In this document: positions 42,883 through 52,108 of the stretch, one piece after another
Position numbering within the stretch: the stretch's first letter is position 1
How the letters are laid out: each line of letters opens with the position of its first letter
DNA from: Streptomyces griseoloalbus
Lineage (GTDB): Bacteria > Actinomycetota > Actinomycetes > Streptomycetales > Streptomycetaceae
Direction: 5' to 3'
Assembly (NCBI GenBank): GCA_014650015.1
Contig: BMUD01000008.1
Location: forward strand, 248,001-312,000
DNA: 64,000 nt
Made by a program: the position numbers and the translations under genes
Notes under the pieces: generated by a model
Databases searched by the model: none
Told to the model about the DNA's origin: nothing
What the model saw: only the letters and a program-made list of their open reading frames with translations

Positions 42883-43230
42883 TCAGCGCGAGGAATGGGC
42901 GACCAGGGCGACGAGGAACCCGGCGACGGCCTCGGACGGGGTGTGGAGACCGAACTCCTGGACCCAGGGGTCGCCGTCGGCGGGCTGTGCCCGGACGTGC
43001 CAGACGATGTCGCGCTTCCACGCAGCCGGGTCTTCGGGGAGCCAGCCGACGTAGACACGGCCGTCGGGACTGGTCGCGTGGACGTTGGCCTCTTGGGTGT
43101 CGACGATCGCCCAACCCAGGGCGCCCAGGAGATCGAGCACCGGACCGGCGCAGTGGTCGGAGGAGAGCCAGTGGTGGTCGTTCGCTGCGGGGCGGACGAC
43201 GGCGGGCAGGAGGGTGGCGGAGGTGCTCAC
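42883..43230 (-). CDS. DUF317-domain protein
   Basis: 115 aa, one DUF317 domain: 'DLLGALGWAIVDTQEANVHA', 'DGRVYVGWLPEDPAAWKRDI', 'WVQEFGLHTPSEAVAGFLVA'. DUF317 proteins are frequent in Streptomyces mobile elements; their role is unknown. GTG start at 43230 chosen to match the domain; no clear ribosome site. Confidence 0.8.
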   Translation of the reverse strand: MSTSATLLPAVVRPAANDHHWLSSDHCAGPVLDLLGALGWAIVDTQEANVHATSPDGRVYVGWLPEDPAAWKRDIVWHVRAQPADGDPWVQEFGLHTPSEAVAGFLVALVAHSSR

Positions 43231-43447
43231 GGTTGGACGATTCTTTCGTTGACCTGCGGTTTTCCCGACACCCGTACGTTGGCATGCGGCATCCCGAAGT
43301 ACGTAGTCGTTTCCCCAGGGATGACGTCTGCCGTGGGCGAACTCGAGGTTGCCAGCGGGTGACTGGAGGCCGGGAATGGATCGGCGGCCACGGTTGTCGT
43401 ACCGGGGTTGCGGCGACGGGCCGCACGGGACCGAAGGGGGAGCAGGA

Positions 43448-43711
43448 ATGGCCGAGGCGAGCAGACACCGGGACGGTGCCGGGCTGGAGCGCAAGATCCG
43501 CGCAGCCGGGCGGCCGTGGACCGTGGGTGACATCGCGATGGTCGCCGACGGCCAGTGGGGCGTCGGGGCGCAGCCCGACCGGTGGCCGGACGAGGAACTG
43601 GTGGAGCACCGGATCGCGGAAGGCCGGCGCGTCGAGCTGACGATGGAGGAGCTGGCCCGCGCGGTGGGCCTCCGCGTCGAGGACACCCACCGCGACGAGG
43701 GCCCGCGCTGA
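43448..43711 (+). CDS. Small hypothetical protein on opposite strand
   Basis: 87 aa from an ATG with GGGGGAGCAGGA before it. 'VGDIAMVADGQWGVGAQPDR' and 'RVELTMEELARAVGLRVEDT' look like a small globular domain with an HTH-like end. It is the only plus-strand gene in this part of the element and ends 5 bases from the convergent 162-aa gene. Confidence 0.6.
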   Translation: MAEASRHRDGAGLERKIRAAGRPWTVGDIAMVADGQWGVGAQPDRWPDEELVEHRIAEGRRVELTMEELARAVGLRVEDTHRDEGPR

Positions 43712-43715
43712 CCGT

Positions 43716-44204
43716 TCAGCGACGTGGCCCCGTGGTGGGCAGCGGTGGCCCGACGACGGCCGACGGAGACGACGGTTCGGGTACGCGGCCCGAGGCGTGC
43801 GGTGCCTGCCCGGAGCGGGCGACAGCGGCCTGGGCCAGCCGGACCGCCGGGGCCTCGGCCACGGGCACGGCGGCCTCACGAGCCTCGACCACACGCCTGA
43901 TCGCCTGTAGGTACGCACGGCTCTCCGCGTGGGCGACGCGGAGGCTGGCCGCCGATTCGGTGATCCGGTCCAGCTCGTAGAAGTCCGGCACGTACCCGCG
44001 TCGGGTCAGAGCGTGCAGACGGTCCTGGTGGGCGGTCACCGCGTTGTCGGTGATGGCCAGGGCCGTACGGATGTGCATGGCCGAGCGCAGGAGCGGGTCC
44101 TCGCTGGGGCGGCGGACTGCGAGGACCTCCAGAGCTTCGATGGGCCGGCCCCAGGCTTCCTCGATCATGGTCGTCGCCTGGTCGAGCATGGTGGTGGTGG
44201 GCAT
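43716..44204 (-). CDS. Helical hypothetical protein
   Basis: 162 aa. An N-terminal 110-residue helical region ('TTTMLDQATTMIEEAWGRPI', 'YELDRITESAASLRVAHAES') is followed by an Ala/Pro/Ser-rich tail. No family recognised. Several proteins of this operon have the same type of basic or Pro/Ala-rich tail, which suggests shared evolution inside the element. Confidence 0.65.
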   Translation of the reverse strand: MPTTTMLDQATTMIEEAWGRPIEALEVLAVRRPSEDPLLRSAMHIRTALAITDNAVTAHQDRLHALTRRGYVPDFYELDRITESAASLRVAHAESRAYLQAIRRVVEAREAAVPVAEAPAVRLAQAAVARSGQAPHASGRVPEPSSPSAVVGPPLPTTGPRR

Positions 44205-44275
44205 GACGGAACTCCCGTTGTGCAGGGACGGTTTCGGGTGGTGCGGTATCCCGGAGAGGCCCGGGGCGGCCGGAG

Positions 44276-45226
44276 TCAGCGGCCGTGCCGTGACGCCGAG
44301 GGACCGGTCGGCAGCCGGACGGTGGTTGTGGGCGTGAGGCTGCCCGAGCGGTTCTGCACCGCACCCGCGGAGCGGCTCCGGGCGGCCATCACCCGGAGAT
44401 CGGCTGCCGTGCGCGGAGCCCGCGTGGCACGGTGGACGGCCTGGGTGACCGCCGTACGGCGTACGTCCAGCGGGGTCGGAGCGCGGGAGACCTGAGCATT
44501 GGCGGTCGGCATGACCGAGGCCACCGGGGTCATCGTGACCAGGTGCTGCATCCGCTGGTCGATTTGGTGCCGTTCACGGATCACCGGGGCCGACTCCGCC
44601 ATCACGGCCGCTGTCGCGGCGATCAGGTGGGACGGGGTGCGAGCGGTGAACACGGCCTTCGCCCGAGTGCCCCACCCCGGTGGACCAGCCCACAGGGTGA
44701 CGGTCTCGTCGTCTGGGCCGTGGTCGCGCCTGTCGATAACGGCGCCGGCCTGGCCGTCGGGGGCGACGATCTCGATCGTGCCGGGCGAGTCGGGGACGCC
44801 GCGCGTCCAGCCGGCATCCGTCAGTGGCCGGACGGCGTCAGTCCAGTAGACCGAAGGGTGCGCCAGGAAGCGTCCGTTGCTCTCGTAGGCGTCGGCCTCG
44901 GCGTAGTCGTGGGCGAGCGCGGTGGTGAGGCCGGCGACGATCTCGGCCGGGGTGACGTGGTTGAAGGTGGCGGTCCAGCGGGTGGCGGAGGCGGCCTCGG
45001 TAGCCGCGCTGATCTTCCACAGCTCGAAGTCGTCGCCGAACCAGCCGATCCTGATCCGCTGGTCGGGCGAGGTGACGAGGAGCTGACAGGGCCCCTCGTC
45101 GAGGTAGTGGTGTGGCCAGTGGGCGACGGGGGCGAAGCCGGCCTCGCCGGTCCCGTTGAAGCCGGCCAGATACATGGGGCTGACCAGCACCTCTTGGTAC
45201 CGGTTCGGGTCATCAGGGGCGTGCAT
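44276..45226 (-). CDS. Protein with two DUF317 domains
   Basis: 316 aa. Two DUF317 units: 'RIRIGWFGDDFELWKISAAT' with 'FNHVTPAEIVAGLTTALAHD', and 'PLTDAGWTRGVPDSPGTIEI' with 'TPSHLIAATAAVMAESAPVI'. The C-terminus is a basic Arg/Thr/Ala tail. ATG at 45226 follows GGAG at 9 bases. Role unknown; common in conjugative elements of this genus. Confidence 0.82.
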   Translation of the reverse strand: MHAPDDPNRYQEVLVSPMYLAGFNGTGEAGFAPVAHWPHHYLDEGPCQLLVTSPDQRIRIGWFGDDFELWKISAATEAASATRWTATFNHVTPAEIVAGLTTALAHDYAEADAYESNGRFLAHPSVYWTDAVRPLTDAGWTRGVPDSPGTIEIVAPDGQAGAVIDRRDHGPDDETVTLWAGPPGWGTRAKAVFTARTPSHLIAATAAVMAESAPVIRERHQIDQRMQHLVTMTPVASVMPTANAQVSRAPTPLDVRRTAVTQAVHRATRAPRTAADLRVMAARSRSAGAVQNRSGSLTPTTTVRLPTGPSASRHGR

Positions 45227-45339
45227 GGTCGAGGCTCCGGAAGTGAAGGAGGGGAACACGCCCGCGTGCGCGGCAGGACGAGCGGCTGAGCGCACATGGA
45301 CGCCGTGGCAGTGACGAGTGGTTTCTGGTTCTCACGACG

Positions 45340-46185
45340 TCACCGACTCCGGCCCGGTGCCGGCTGGGCGGTCAGGGCCGCCAACACCCGCGGCTGGGGC
45401 GCGTGGCTGAACATGACGTTCGGCGCGGCGGCGCTCCGCCGCAGGGCCGCCGCGGTCCGGGCACTGTCCGTCCCCGCCCCCAGCGGGACGCTGGTGCGGG
45501 TGCGCGTGGCCGTCGCTGCCGGACGTGGGACCGACGCGGCCCTCCGCAGGGCGACGGGCTCGCTCCAGTGCTCGACACTTGCGTAGACGGCCCCCAGCGC
45601 CTGGCCAGCATCGGCCAGCACGTAGGGGTCACCGTGTCGAGGGCCCGTCCGGGCGACCAGGCCGTCGGCCTGAAGCCGGAGGAGCCGCTGCCGCGCGAGG
45701 CCATTGTCCAGACCGGCCTTCTCGACGATGTGCACGAACCGCATCGGGCCGCCGCCCGAGTCGAGGACCTGGATCACGGCGGTCGAGTGCCGAGGACGCA
45801 GCCGGCGCAGGGCGTCCTCGACACGTTCGGCTTCGGCCATCCGGCCTTGCGGCAGGTGGGCGCGGGACCAGTCCGACACCGTGCGCAGTACGGGAGCCAG
45901 AGACGTGCCGAGCGCGCTGAGCTGATACGGCGCTCCGCGACGGTCGTCGTCTCGCGTCACCAGTCCGTCAGCGTGCATCGTGGCCAGCCGCTTGCCGACG
46001 AACTGCTCGCTGAGGAAGGGGAACTGGGCGGCGACGTCGCGCACGCGCATGGGACGGTTCTCCTGGGCCAGGGTCATCGCTGACCAGGTGGTCCACTTCG
46101 GTCCGATCCGGGCAAGCGCATCCTCGACGCGCTGAGCGTCGATCGCAGCGATGGAGAAGGTGGGGGGCTGTGCGGGGGCGGGCAT
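45340..46185 (-). CDS. Double HxlR-type winged-helix protein
   Basis: 281 aa with two HxlR-like winged-helix domains: residues about 17-110 ('RIGPKWTTWSAMTLAQENRP MRVRDVAAQF', 'MHADGLVTRDDDRRGAPYQL') and about 118-215 ('RHSTAVIQVLDSGGGPMRF', 'LQADGLVARTGPRHGDPYVL'). The tail is basic. A likely DNA-binding regulator of the element; tandem fusion would mimic an HxlR dimer in one chain. It is the last gene of the overlapped operon, 24 bases behind the previous gene. Confidence 0.82.
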   Translation of the reverse strand: MPAPAQPPTFSIAAIDAQRVEDALARIGPKWTTWSAMTLAQENRPMRVRDVAAQFPFLSEQFVGKRLATMHADGLVTRDDDRRGAPYQLSALGTSLAPVLRTVSDWSRAHLPQGRMAEAERVEDALRRLRPRHSTAVIQVLDSGGGPMRFVHIVEKAGLDNGLARQRLLRLQADGLVARTGPRHGDPYVLADAGQALGAVYASVEHWSEPVALRRAASVPRPAATATRTRTSVPLGAGTDSARTAAALRRSAAAPNVMFSHAPQPRVLAALTAQPAPGRSR

Positions 46186-46208
46186 AGTGGCGTCCTGTCG
46201 GGGTGGGG

Positions 46209-47036
46209 TCAGCGGGAGCGGGAGGACGTGGGGGGCGTCCTGGCGACGGGTGCGACGGCTGAGCGAGCAAGGGCGCCGGAGCTGGCCGGGGTGGTGCTGC
46301 GGCCGAGGGCGGCGGACACACGGGTCGTCGTCGCGCGAGCGTCACGCAGGGCGGCTTCGCCCTGCGGTGTGAGCGAGAGGAGCTGGCCGGGCCGGTACAG
46401 GTTCTCGCTGGTGTCCTGGTGCAACAGCCCCTCGGAGACCAGTCGTTGCACGGTCTCTGACCAGATCGCCGGGGCCTGTCGCTGGGTCTTCTCCCGCGAG
46501 ACGTACGCGTCCTCGCCGATCGCGGTCCGGCGGAACCGGACGTCGCCGGCCTCAACGGCTTCGAGAGCCACGAGTCGGCGCTCCCTCGCGACGACCCAGT
46601 CGTCATCCCGGTCGGAAGTCGTCCTCTGGGCTGGCCCTGGGCCCTTGTTCGTCGAGCGTTGAGCCGAATCCGGCGCGGGTAGAAGACGCCGGTAGGTGGA
46701 GATGGACGCGAGGAGCTGGCCGTAGGCCCGGTCCTGCTGCGCGAGAAGGTCTCCGAGTCCGGGGACCGCGGTCCGCAGCAGCGCGTACGACACCCGCGCA
46801 CCGTCGAGTTCACCGCGACCGACGGGTTCGAGTAGCCGGAGAGCGTCCTTGGCCGCGTGCGTCACCCGGCTGTGCAGTTCGTCCAACTCGTACGCAGCGC
46901 CGATCACCTGCGTCACAGCCCGGTACAGCGGATCACCGAGGCGGTACGTGGTGTTGAGTGTGCTGACGTCGGTGACGCCGAGCGTCTCGGCGACGAGGTG
47001 GGCTCCGGGGTGCGTGGTCGCGTCGTACGGGTTCAC
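46209..47036 (-). CDS. Hypothetical protein with winged-helix-like end
   Basis: 275 aa from a GTG overlapping the upstream stop (GTGA). N-terminal helical domain ('AVTQVIGAAYELDELHSRVT'), then a C-terminal part with 'WSETVQRLVSEGLLHQDTSE' and 'PGQLLSLTPQGEAALRDA', which looks like a winged helix. No family name known. Part of the coupled element operon. Confidence 0.68.
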   Translation of the reverse strand: MNPYDATTHPGAHLVAETLGVTDVSTLNTTYRLGDPLYRAVTQVIGAAYELDELHSRVTHAAKDALRLLEPVGRGELDGARVSYALLRTAVPGLGDLLAQQDRAYGQLLASISTYRRLLPAPDSAQRSTNKGPGPAQRTTSDRDDDWVVARERRLVALEAVEAGDVRFRRTAIGEDAYVSREKTQRQAPAIWSETVQRLVSEGLLHQDTSENLYRPGQLLSLTPQGEAALRDARATTTRVSAALGRSTTPASSGALARSAVAPVARTPPTSSRSR

Positions 47037-47701
47037 TCCGCCGCCTCCATCCGGGCGAGCAAAGAGCGGACCAGCGTGGGGAGGCCCTTGGGCCCGTCGC
47101 CGAGCCAGATCTGGTCGCCTGCCTCGTCGAGCACGTACGCGGCGTCTTCGAGCAGGCCACTGGAGATCTCCATGCAGGCGTCGGTGATCCGGGAAGCGGC
47201 GAGCAGCGACTGGGAGAGGACCTCGACGTAGTCGTCCGGCGCGAGACCGGCGGCCTCGGCCGCGGTGCGGATCGCCTGCAGCTCCAGTGCGCTGAATGCG
47301 AAGTCGAACTCGTCGTCCCGCTCGGTGTCGCCGGACGTGGCGACGGCCGGGTTGCTGGGCTCCGTGGGGATGCCTACGCGGGTGCAGATCTCGTCGACCG
47401 AGGCGGTCAGCTCGGCGAGGGACTCGGTGAGCCACCCCAGCGCGGAGGCGTAGGAGGCCAGGGCGAACAGGCCCGCCGGCGTGGCGGGGCGCGGCTCGGC
47501 AGCCACGAACTCTTCGAGTCGGTCGTTCAGCTCGCCGACCACCCGGGGCCCGGCGGCCAGCGCGCCCAGCACGGGGTGCAGGTAGGAGCGGGTGGCGGCC
47601 GTCGGGTACTCGGCGGTGAGGATGACGGAGACGCTCTGCGCGGCATCGGTGAGGAGGTCCGCCAGCTCTGTACGGGGCAGCGGGGCGCGGTCGGTGGTCA
47701 T
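47033..47701 (-). CDS. Hypothetical helical protein
   Basis: 222 aa, ATG overlapping the stop of the RelE-like gene (ATGA). Long amphipathic helices ('LADLLTDAAQSVSVILTAEY', 'ALGWLTESLAELTASVDEIC') without membrane segments. No named domain. Its tight coupling to the RelE/ParE-like gene is notable: it could be an antitoxin in atypical order, but its size (222 aa) is large for that. Confidence 0.68.
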   Translation of the reverse strand: MTTDRAPLPRTELADLLTDAAQSVSVILTAEYPTAATRSYLHPVLGALAAGPRVVGELNDRLEEFVAAEPRPATPAGLFALASYASALGWLTESLAELTASVDEICTRVGIPTEPSNPAVATSGDTERDDEFDFAFSALELQAIRTAAEAAGLAPDDYVEVLSQSLLAASRITDACMEISSGLLEDAAYVLDEAGDQIWLGDGPKGLPTLVRSLLARMEAAE

Positions 47702-48174
47702 CGCTGGGGAACCTTTCGGGGCGCAGCAGCCGGGGGAGGCGCCGTTGTCGGAGGGTTTGCTTGGCTTGCCGTCAGCCGGCCGAGGGTGGCGGACGACCGG
47801 GACCGGGCGGCCTGCACGCGGGCCTCCGTGGCGGAATCCGTCTCGACGTTCTGTCGGGGGCCGGTGCGCAGGTGGGCCGCGTGGTAGACCGCGTAGTCCT
47901 TGCGGCTGCCGGCGGCGACGAGGTAGATCTCGCGCCTGTGGGTCGAGGTCGGCGGGGCCGGGCGGAACTGGATGACCATCCGGTAGGCGACGGAGGGGTC
48001 GACGTAGACCTTGTGGAAGCCGGCGAGACGCCCCTTCAACGGCAGGCAGTCGTCGCTGCCGTGGACCAGGTTCTGTAGCTCCAGCAGCGCCAGGTCGCGA
48101 ATTTCGTCGGGGAGTCGCCGCAGGTCGGCGATGGCGTCGGGGTGCGCGGCGAAGGCGAAGCGGGCGTGGCTCAC
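47698..48174 (-). CDS. RelE/ParE-like protein
   Basis: 158 aa from GTG. The first 110 residues resemble the RelE/ParE toxin fold: 'FAAHPDAIADLRRLPDEIRD', 'LPLKGRLAGFHKVYVDPSVA', 'YRMVIQF' and 'REIYLVAAGSRKDYAVYHAA'. A disordered Pro/Ala/Ser tail follows. RelE toxins cut mRNA on ribosomes, ParE poisons gyrase; which, if either, is unclear. No classic antitoxin gene is adjacent; both neighbours overlap by 4 bases. Confidence 0.65.
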   Translation of the reverse strand: MSHARFAFAAHPDAIADLRRLPDEIRDLALLELQNLVHGSDDCLPLKGRLAGFHKVYVDPSVAYRMVIQFRPAPPTSTHRREIYLVAAGSRKDYAVYHAAHLRTGPRQNVETDSATEARVQAARSRSSATLGRLTASQANPPTTAPPPAAAPRKVPQR

Positions 48175-48947
48175 AGCAGCCTCCCCCGTACCGGACGCCG
48201 GACCGGTCCCGCCGGGGTCGTGCGGGGTGCGTCGAGGCCGGTCCGCGGCGTCGCGGAGGCACCGGCCGACCGGGCGAGGGCGATGCGGGCGATGCGGGCC
48301 CGGACGACGGCGCCGTCGTGATCGCTGTACTCCGGTGGCTCGGGCAGCGGCCCGCTGCGCTCGTCCAGCCAGGTCTGGGCGGCACCGACGTCGGCGAAGG
48401 CGCCCTCGCGCACCGTGTACGTGCCGGCGTCGTGGTCCCACTCCTCGTGGAAGAGACGAACCGGTGCCTGGGCGGCGCGGGAGTCGCGGACAAGCGTCCA
48501 CGCCTCGCTGGGGTCGTGGTCGGAGGTACAGGTGTCGAGGACCTCGTAGCGCGTGCCCGACCTCTGGATCTGCTGTTCCACCTGAACCGTGAGGTCGTCG
48601 GCGGGCTCGGCGTGGTCGCCACCTCGCAGAGCGGTTCGACCGAGCGGGCAGCCTCGTTCTGCAAGCCAGTTCTGGGCGAAGGACGCCGTGGCGTGGCGGC
48701 TCGTCTCGAACGTGAACGTGGACCGGCTGAGATCCCGTGCGACCGCGATCGCAACGAGCTGCGGCTCGCCGGGCACCCCCCACGTGACCGACCGGTCGTG
48801 GGCGAGGACGAAGCTGTGGGAGCCGTTAGGCGCGGTGTGGTGCTGGGACAGCACCGTCAGGTCGCCGGCCCGGAAAGCCTCCATCGCTTCCTCGGAGGTT
48901 TCGTCTGCGGGCACGAGGTCGGCGAGGTCGAAGTCGAAGGCGTTCAC
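48171..48947 (-). CDS. Hypothetical protein
   Basis: 258 aa, GTG start overlapping the DUF4913 stop, stop overlapping the RelE-like start. 'TVLSQHHTAPNGSHSFVLAH' and 'SRSTFTFETSRHATASFAQN' come first; then 'HDAGTYTVREGAFADVGAAQTW' in two parts (about 175-200). Not a family I can name; the C-terminal 50 residues are basic and Pro-rich. Confidence 0.65.
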   Translation of the reverse strand: MNAFDFDLADLVPADETSEEAMEAFRAGDLTVLSQHHTAPNGSHSFVLAHDRSVTWGVPGEPQLVAIAVARDLSRSTFTFETSRHATASFAQNWLAERGCPLGRTALRGGDHAEPADDLTVQVEQQIQRSGTRYEVLDTCTSDHDPSEAWTLVRDSRAAQAPVRLFHEEWDHDAGTYTVREGAFADVGAAQTWLDERSGPLPEPPEYSDHDGAVVRARIARIALARSAGASATPRTGLDAPRTTPAGPVRRPVRGRLL

Positions 48948-49558
48948 GCCGTCACCACCGTCTGCTCGGGCGCCGGGATGGCCAGCACACGATGGTTGGG
49001 GCGGCTCACGCTCGTCGTGCAGGCCGCGAAGGGCCCGTCTGGGGCACGCAGGTGCGCCAGCGTCTGGTCCAGGTGGTCGCGGTGCCAGGTCGACGGGCCG
49101 GACAGGCCGGCCTCCGTGTCGGTGAACTGCTGCCAGGCGAGCCAGAGCGCGTGGAGCCGTGCGACGGCTTCGGGGTGCTCGTGCCACTGCGCGCACCACG
49201 GACGGCTCGTACTGATCTCCCGGCCGTACACCGGGAGGAAGAGGTGGTTCACCCAGTCGCTGAGGGCGGCGAGCTCGACGGCGTACGCCTCCCCGCCCAG
49301 GGCGAGGATGAACACCGAGGCGGGACCGTCGGCCTGCCTGTCGTCGGCCGCCTCGGCTTCCGGGGCCTCGTCCGCCGGCTGGCCGGCAGCGGATTCGGGC
49401 TCGGAGCCGAGGCGGTCGAGGAGGAAGCCGTGCTGCCTGACCTCGGCCATGGTCTTGGCGAGGGTGCTGGCGAGGTCGTCGAGGTCTCCGTCGGAGACGC
49501 GGAACGGCTCGGGTCCGGGGGTGGTCGGGCTGGTGTCGGGCATGGGGGTGTGCTCCAT
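48944..49558 (-). CDS. DUF4913-family protein
   Basis: 204 aa. The C-terminal domain has the DUF4913 pattern: 'LSDWVNHLFLPVYGREISTS', 'PWCAQWHEHPEAVARLHALW', 'TWHRDHLDQTLAHLRAPDGP'. This family is found almost only in actinobacterial conjugative elements, beside coupling proteins, and may belong to the transfer apparatus; this is inferred from context. N-terminal part is acidic and disordered. ATG at 49558. Confidence 0.85.
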   Translation of the reverse strand: MEHTPMPDTSPTTPGPEPFRVSDGDLDDLASTLAKTMAEVRQHGFLLDRLGSEPESAAGQPADEAPEAEAADDRQADGPASVFILALGGEAYAVELAALSDWVNHLFLPVYGREISTSRPWCAQWHEHPEAVARLHALWLAWQQFTDTEAGLSGPSTWHRDHLDQTLAHLRAPDGPFAACTTSVSRPNHRVLAIPAPEQTVVTA

Positions 49559-49636
49559 CTGTGGGACGGCGACATGCCCGAGAGGATCCGGAGAAACCGC
49601 GGGTTGGTCCGGCCGGAGAAACGCGGTAGTGGAGCG

Positions 49637-50888
49637 CTACTCGCCCGCGCAGCGGGGACAGCGAGGGAAGGCTGGTGCCAGCAACTGCAACGCCCGAGCG
49701 GCTTGTTGCGGGACCACGCCGTTCCCGAGCGCGGTGAGCTGTGCCGGACGCCCGAGCCCCGGGGTGGCGGTGACCCAGCCGGCGTCGAGGCCCTGCATCC
49801 ACTCCACGAAGTCCGCGCGGAGCCGACCAGCCGCGTCCGTGGGGGCCGGGGCGGGACGGGTGAGCCTCTCCCATCGGGTGATGGCGGCTCCGTACGCTCC
49901 CCATCGCCGGTCTGTTCCCCGGCCTCCGGCGACTCCTCCGCCCAGAGCGGCAGGACCACCGCCGACAAGGGGGTTCGCCATCCCTCCCCGGGACGGCGGC
50001 CCGGTGTGCCCGTGTCGCCGGCCCTCGGCGTGGGCAGCAGTGACGCCGCCGCACTGGGTAGGGTCATGTCGCCGTTGCCGTGCCGCTGGTTCGGCGAGCC
50101 CTTGGTCCCGTCCGACGCCTTCGGGGTCGGCAGCAGCAGCCACTCGACCTCGTCGGCCAGGTTCGGCCCGTGACCCCCGCTCTTCCTCTTCGACGGATGC
50201 TGCGAACCGCCGTTCCTGCCGATGTTGCTGGTCGGCGTCTTCAGCAGGATGTCCGGTGGGCCAGGCGGCGAGGAAGACGCGCTCGCGGCGGTGCGGGGCC
50301 CCGACGTCGGAGGCGCGAAGCACGAGCCACTTCGCGTCGTACCCGATGTCGGCCAGGGATCCGAGTACGGCACCGAGTGCCCGCAGAGCAGGCTGACCTG
50401 CGGTGTCTCCCAGACACCACGGGCAGGGTTCCACGCCGCCAGGGGCACCGGCGAGTGAGGTGAGAAGGCCGCGCACATTCTCGATCACAACCAGGCAGGG
50501 TCGGAGGGCCTGGACCGCACGGGCGACGTGCAGCCAGAGCCCGGAGCGGGTCTGGGCGTTGAGTCCGGCCCGGCGGCCGGCGACCGAGACGTCTTTGACA
50601 GGGGAAGCCGGCCGTCAGGACACACACCCGCGGGACGGCGAGCCAGTCGACGGTGGTGATGTCGCCCAGGTTGGGGACGCCGGGCCAGTGGCGGGCCAGG
50701 ATGCGCGAGGCGTTCGGATCGACCTCGGCGTGCCAGGCCGGCGTGCCACCGAAGGCGGACTGCACGCCCAGGTCGAGGCCGCCGTACCCCGAGCAGAGCG
50801 ACCCGATCAGCGGGGGACGCGCCGAGGCGACGAAGGCCGACGTCGTGGCGCGATGGGCCAGTGCAGCGGAGGGAGGGGTGTTAGTCAA
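49637..50888 (-). pseudogene. DNA (cytosine-5) methyltransferase, multiply frameshifted
   Basis: The pieces of one C5-methyltransferase lie in three frames. Motif I ('PLIGSLCSGYGGLDLGVQSA') and the catalytic GFPCQ (to about 50600) are in one frame. After CAAAGAC at about 50598 the frame shifts by one and continues 'VIENVRGLLTSLAGAPGG' and 'SDVGAPHRRERVFLAAWP'. Near 50250 it shifts again to 'LLKTPTSNIGRNGGSQHPSK', 'EWLLLPTPKASDGTKGSPNQ'. Near 49925 it returns for 'FVEWMQGLDAGWVTATPGLG' and GNGVVPQQ. All conserved motifs survive. An active gene is possible only if these are sequencing indels. Confidence 0.8.
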
Positions 50889-52108
50889 CGCGAAGTCCCT
50901 GAAGAGGAAGGGGAGGTGTGCTGGGTGGTGAGGTGTGAGGGGTGGCCGCGCGAGGGCAGCCGGGCGGCGGCCGGCGTGGGGTCGGGGCCGGTCAGGGTTG
51001 GGGGTGATGCGGCTGGGTGTGGCGTGCTGCGGGCGCGGGCGGCCTGCACCCGGGCGGGAGGCGGTCCGCCCGCTGACGGAGCGGAGGCCCTGGGCTTCGG
51101 AGCCGGGCTGCCGTTCGCGGTCGCCCAGCGGGCACGCACCTCGTCGAGCGGGCCGAGCGCGTGCAGGGCGTGGTTGATCAGCCGGCCGGGGCTCAGGGCC
51201 TCGTCCTTAGCCAGGGCCCGGATGGCACGCGCGGAGGCGGCTGCGGTGCGGGTGAGAGAGGAGCGCATCACCCGGTGCCCGAACCAGTCGGCGCTGCCGG
51301 GGACCATCCCGTCGCAGACGGCGGTCAGTCGCTCGCTCGACAGGGTGCCGTCGGCCAGGAGGCCGCGCCGCTGGGCCTCCCAGAGCAGGGTGATCCGGTC
51401 GATGGGTTCGCCCCGGTGGTGCAGCGGGCTCAGGCACCGGTAGAGCTGTCCGTGGGCCGGGTCGGCGAAGTCACCCGGCCGTAGCCAGGCCACCACCTCG
51501 TCCATGGCCCTCGGCTGCTCGGTGAGGACGGCCAGGAGGAACCGCTCGTCCTCGGCGACATGGTCGGCCTGGACCGGCGGCGGGACGGCCGAGGCGACAG
51601 TGGGCGCACCAGTGGGCGCGGCCGGACGGGGGTCGGTGCCCCAGCGGCGCGCAAGGTCGGTGAGCACTCCGTTCAGGACGTCCGCCGTACGCAGCGCTCC
51701 CTCGACCTCGCCCTGGACGGCGTCGGCCCGAGCCGCCTGGTGGAGACGGATCGCGTGCTGGGCGATGGTGCGGTGGATCGCCCCCTCCAGCACCATGCGG
51801 CCGTACACCGGGGCGTGCTCGGTGCGTGGACACGCCTGGACCAGGGTGTGGGCGTACGCCGCGGTCAGCCCTCGCACGTGCAGGCCGGCCTCGTCGACCG
51901 CGTCGGTCACCCACGACAGCGGCACCGGACCATCGGCCGAGAGCGCGGGGTGACCGTCGCTGCGGAGCTTGCGGAGCGCGCCGAACAGCGCCTGGTGGAC
52001 GGGCCGGTAGAAGTGATCGGGTGCGAGCCAGTCCAGGTACGAGAGCTGGTCGGGGTCGAGGAGCACGGCACCGAGAACCGCCTGCTCGGCACTCAGCAGC
52101 GGGTTCAT
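50885..52108 (-). CDS. Protein with two DnaB N-terminal-type domains, no helicase domain
   Basis: 407 aa. Two copies of the DnaB_N fold: residues about 5-105 ('SAEQAVLGAVLLDPDQLSYL', 'APDHFYRPVHQALFGALRKL') and about 185-280 ('AEDERFLLAVLTEQPRAMDE', 'RPGDFADPAHGQLYRCLSPL'). The RecA-like ATPase domain of DnaB is absent; a long Pro/Ala/Arg-rich tail follows. The DnaB N-domain binds primase and neighbours in the hexamer, so this could load or redirect replication proteins on element DNA; that is inference. ATGA overlaps on both sides. Confidence 0.85.
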   Translation of the reverse strand: MNPLLSAEQAVLGAVLLDPDQLSYLDWLAPDHFYRPVHQALFGALRKLRSDGHPALSADGPVPLSWVTDAVDEAGLHVRGLTAAYAHTLVQACPRTEHAPVYGRMVLEGAIHRTIAQHAIRLHQAARADAVQGEVEGALRTADVLNGVLTDLARRWGTDPRPAAPTGAPTVASAVPPPVQADHVAEDERFLLAVLTEQPRAMDEVVAWLRPGDFADPAHGQLYRCLSPLHHRGEPIDRITLLWEAQRRGLLADGTLSSERLTAVCDGMVPGSADWFGHRVMRSSLTRTAAASARAIRALAKDEALSPGRLINHALHALGPLDEVRARWATANGSPAPKPRASAPSAGGPPPARVQAARARSTPHPAASPPTLTGPDPTPAAARLPSRGHPSHLTTQHTSPSSSGTSR

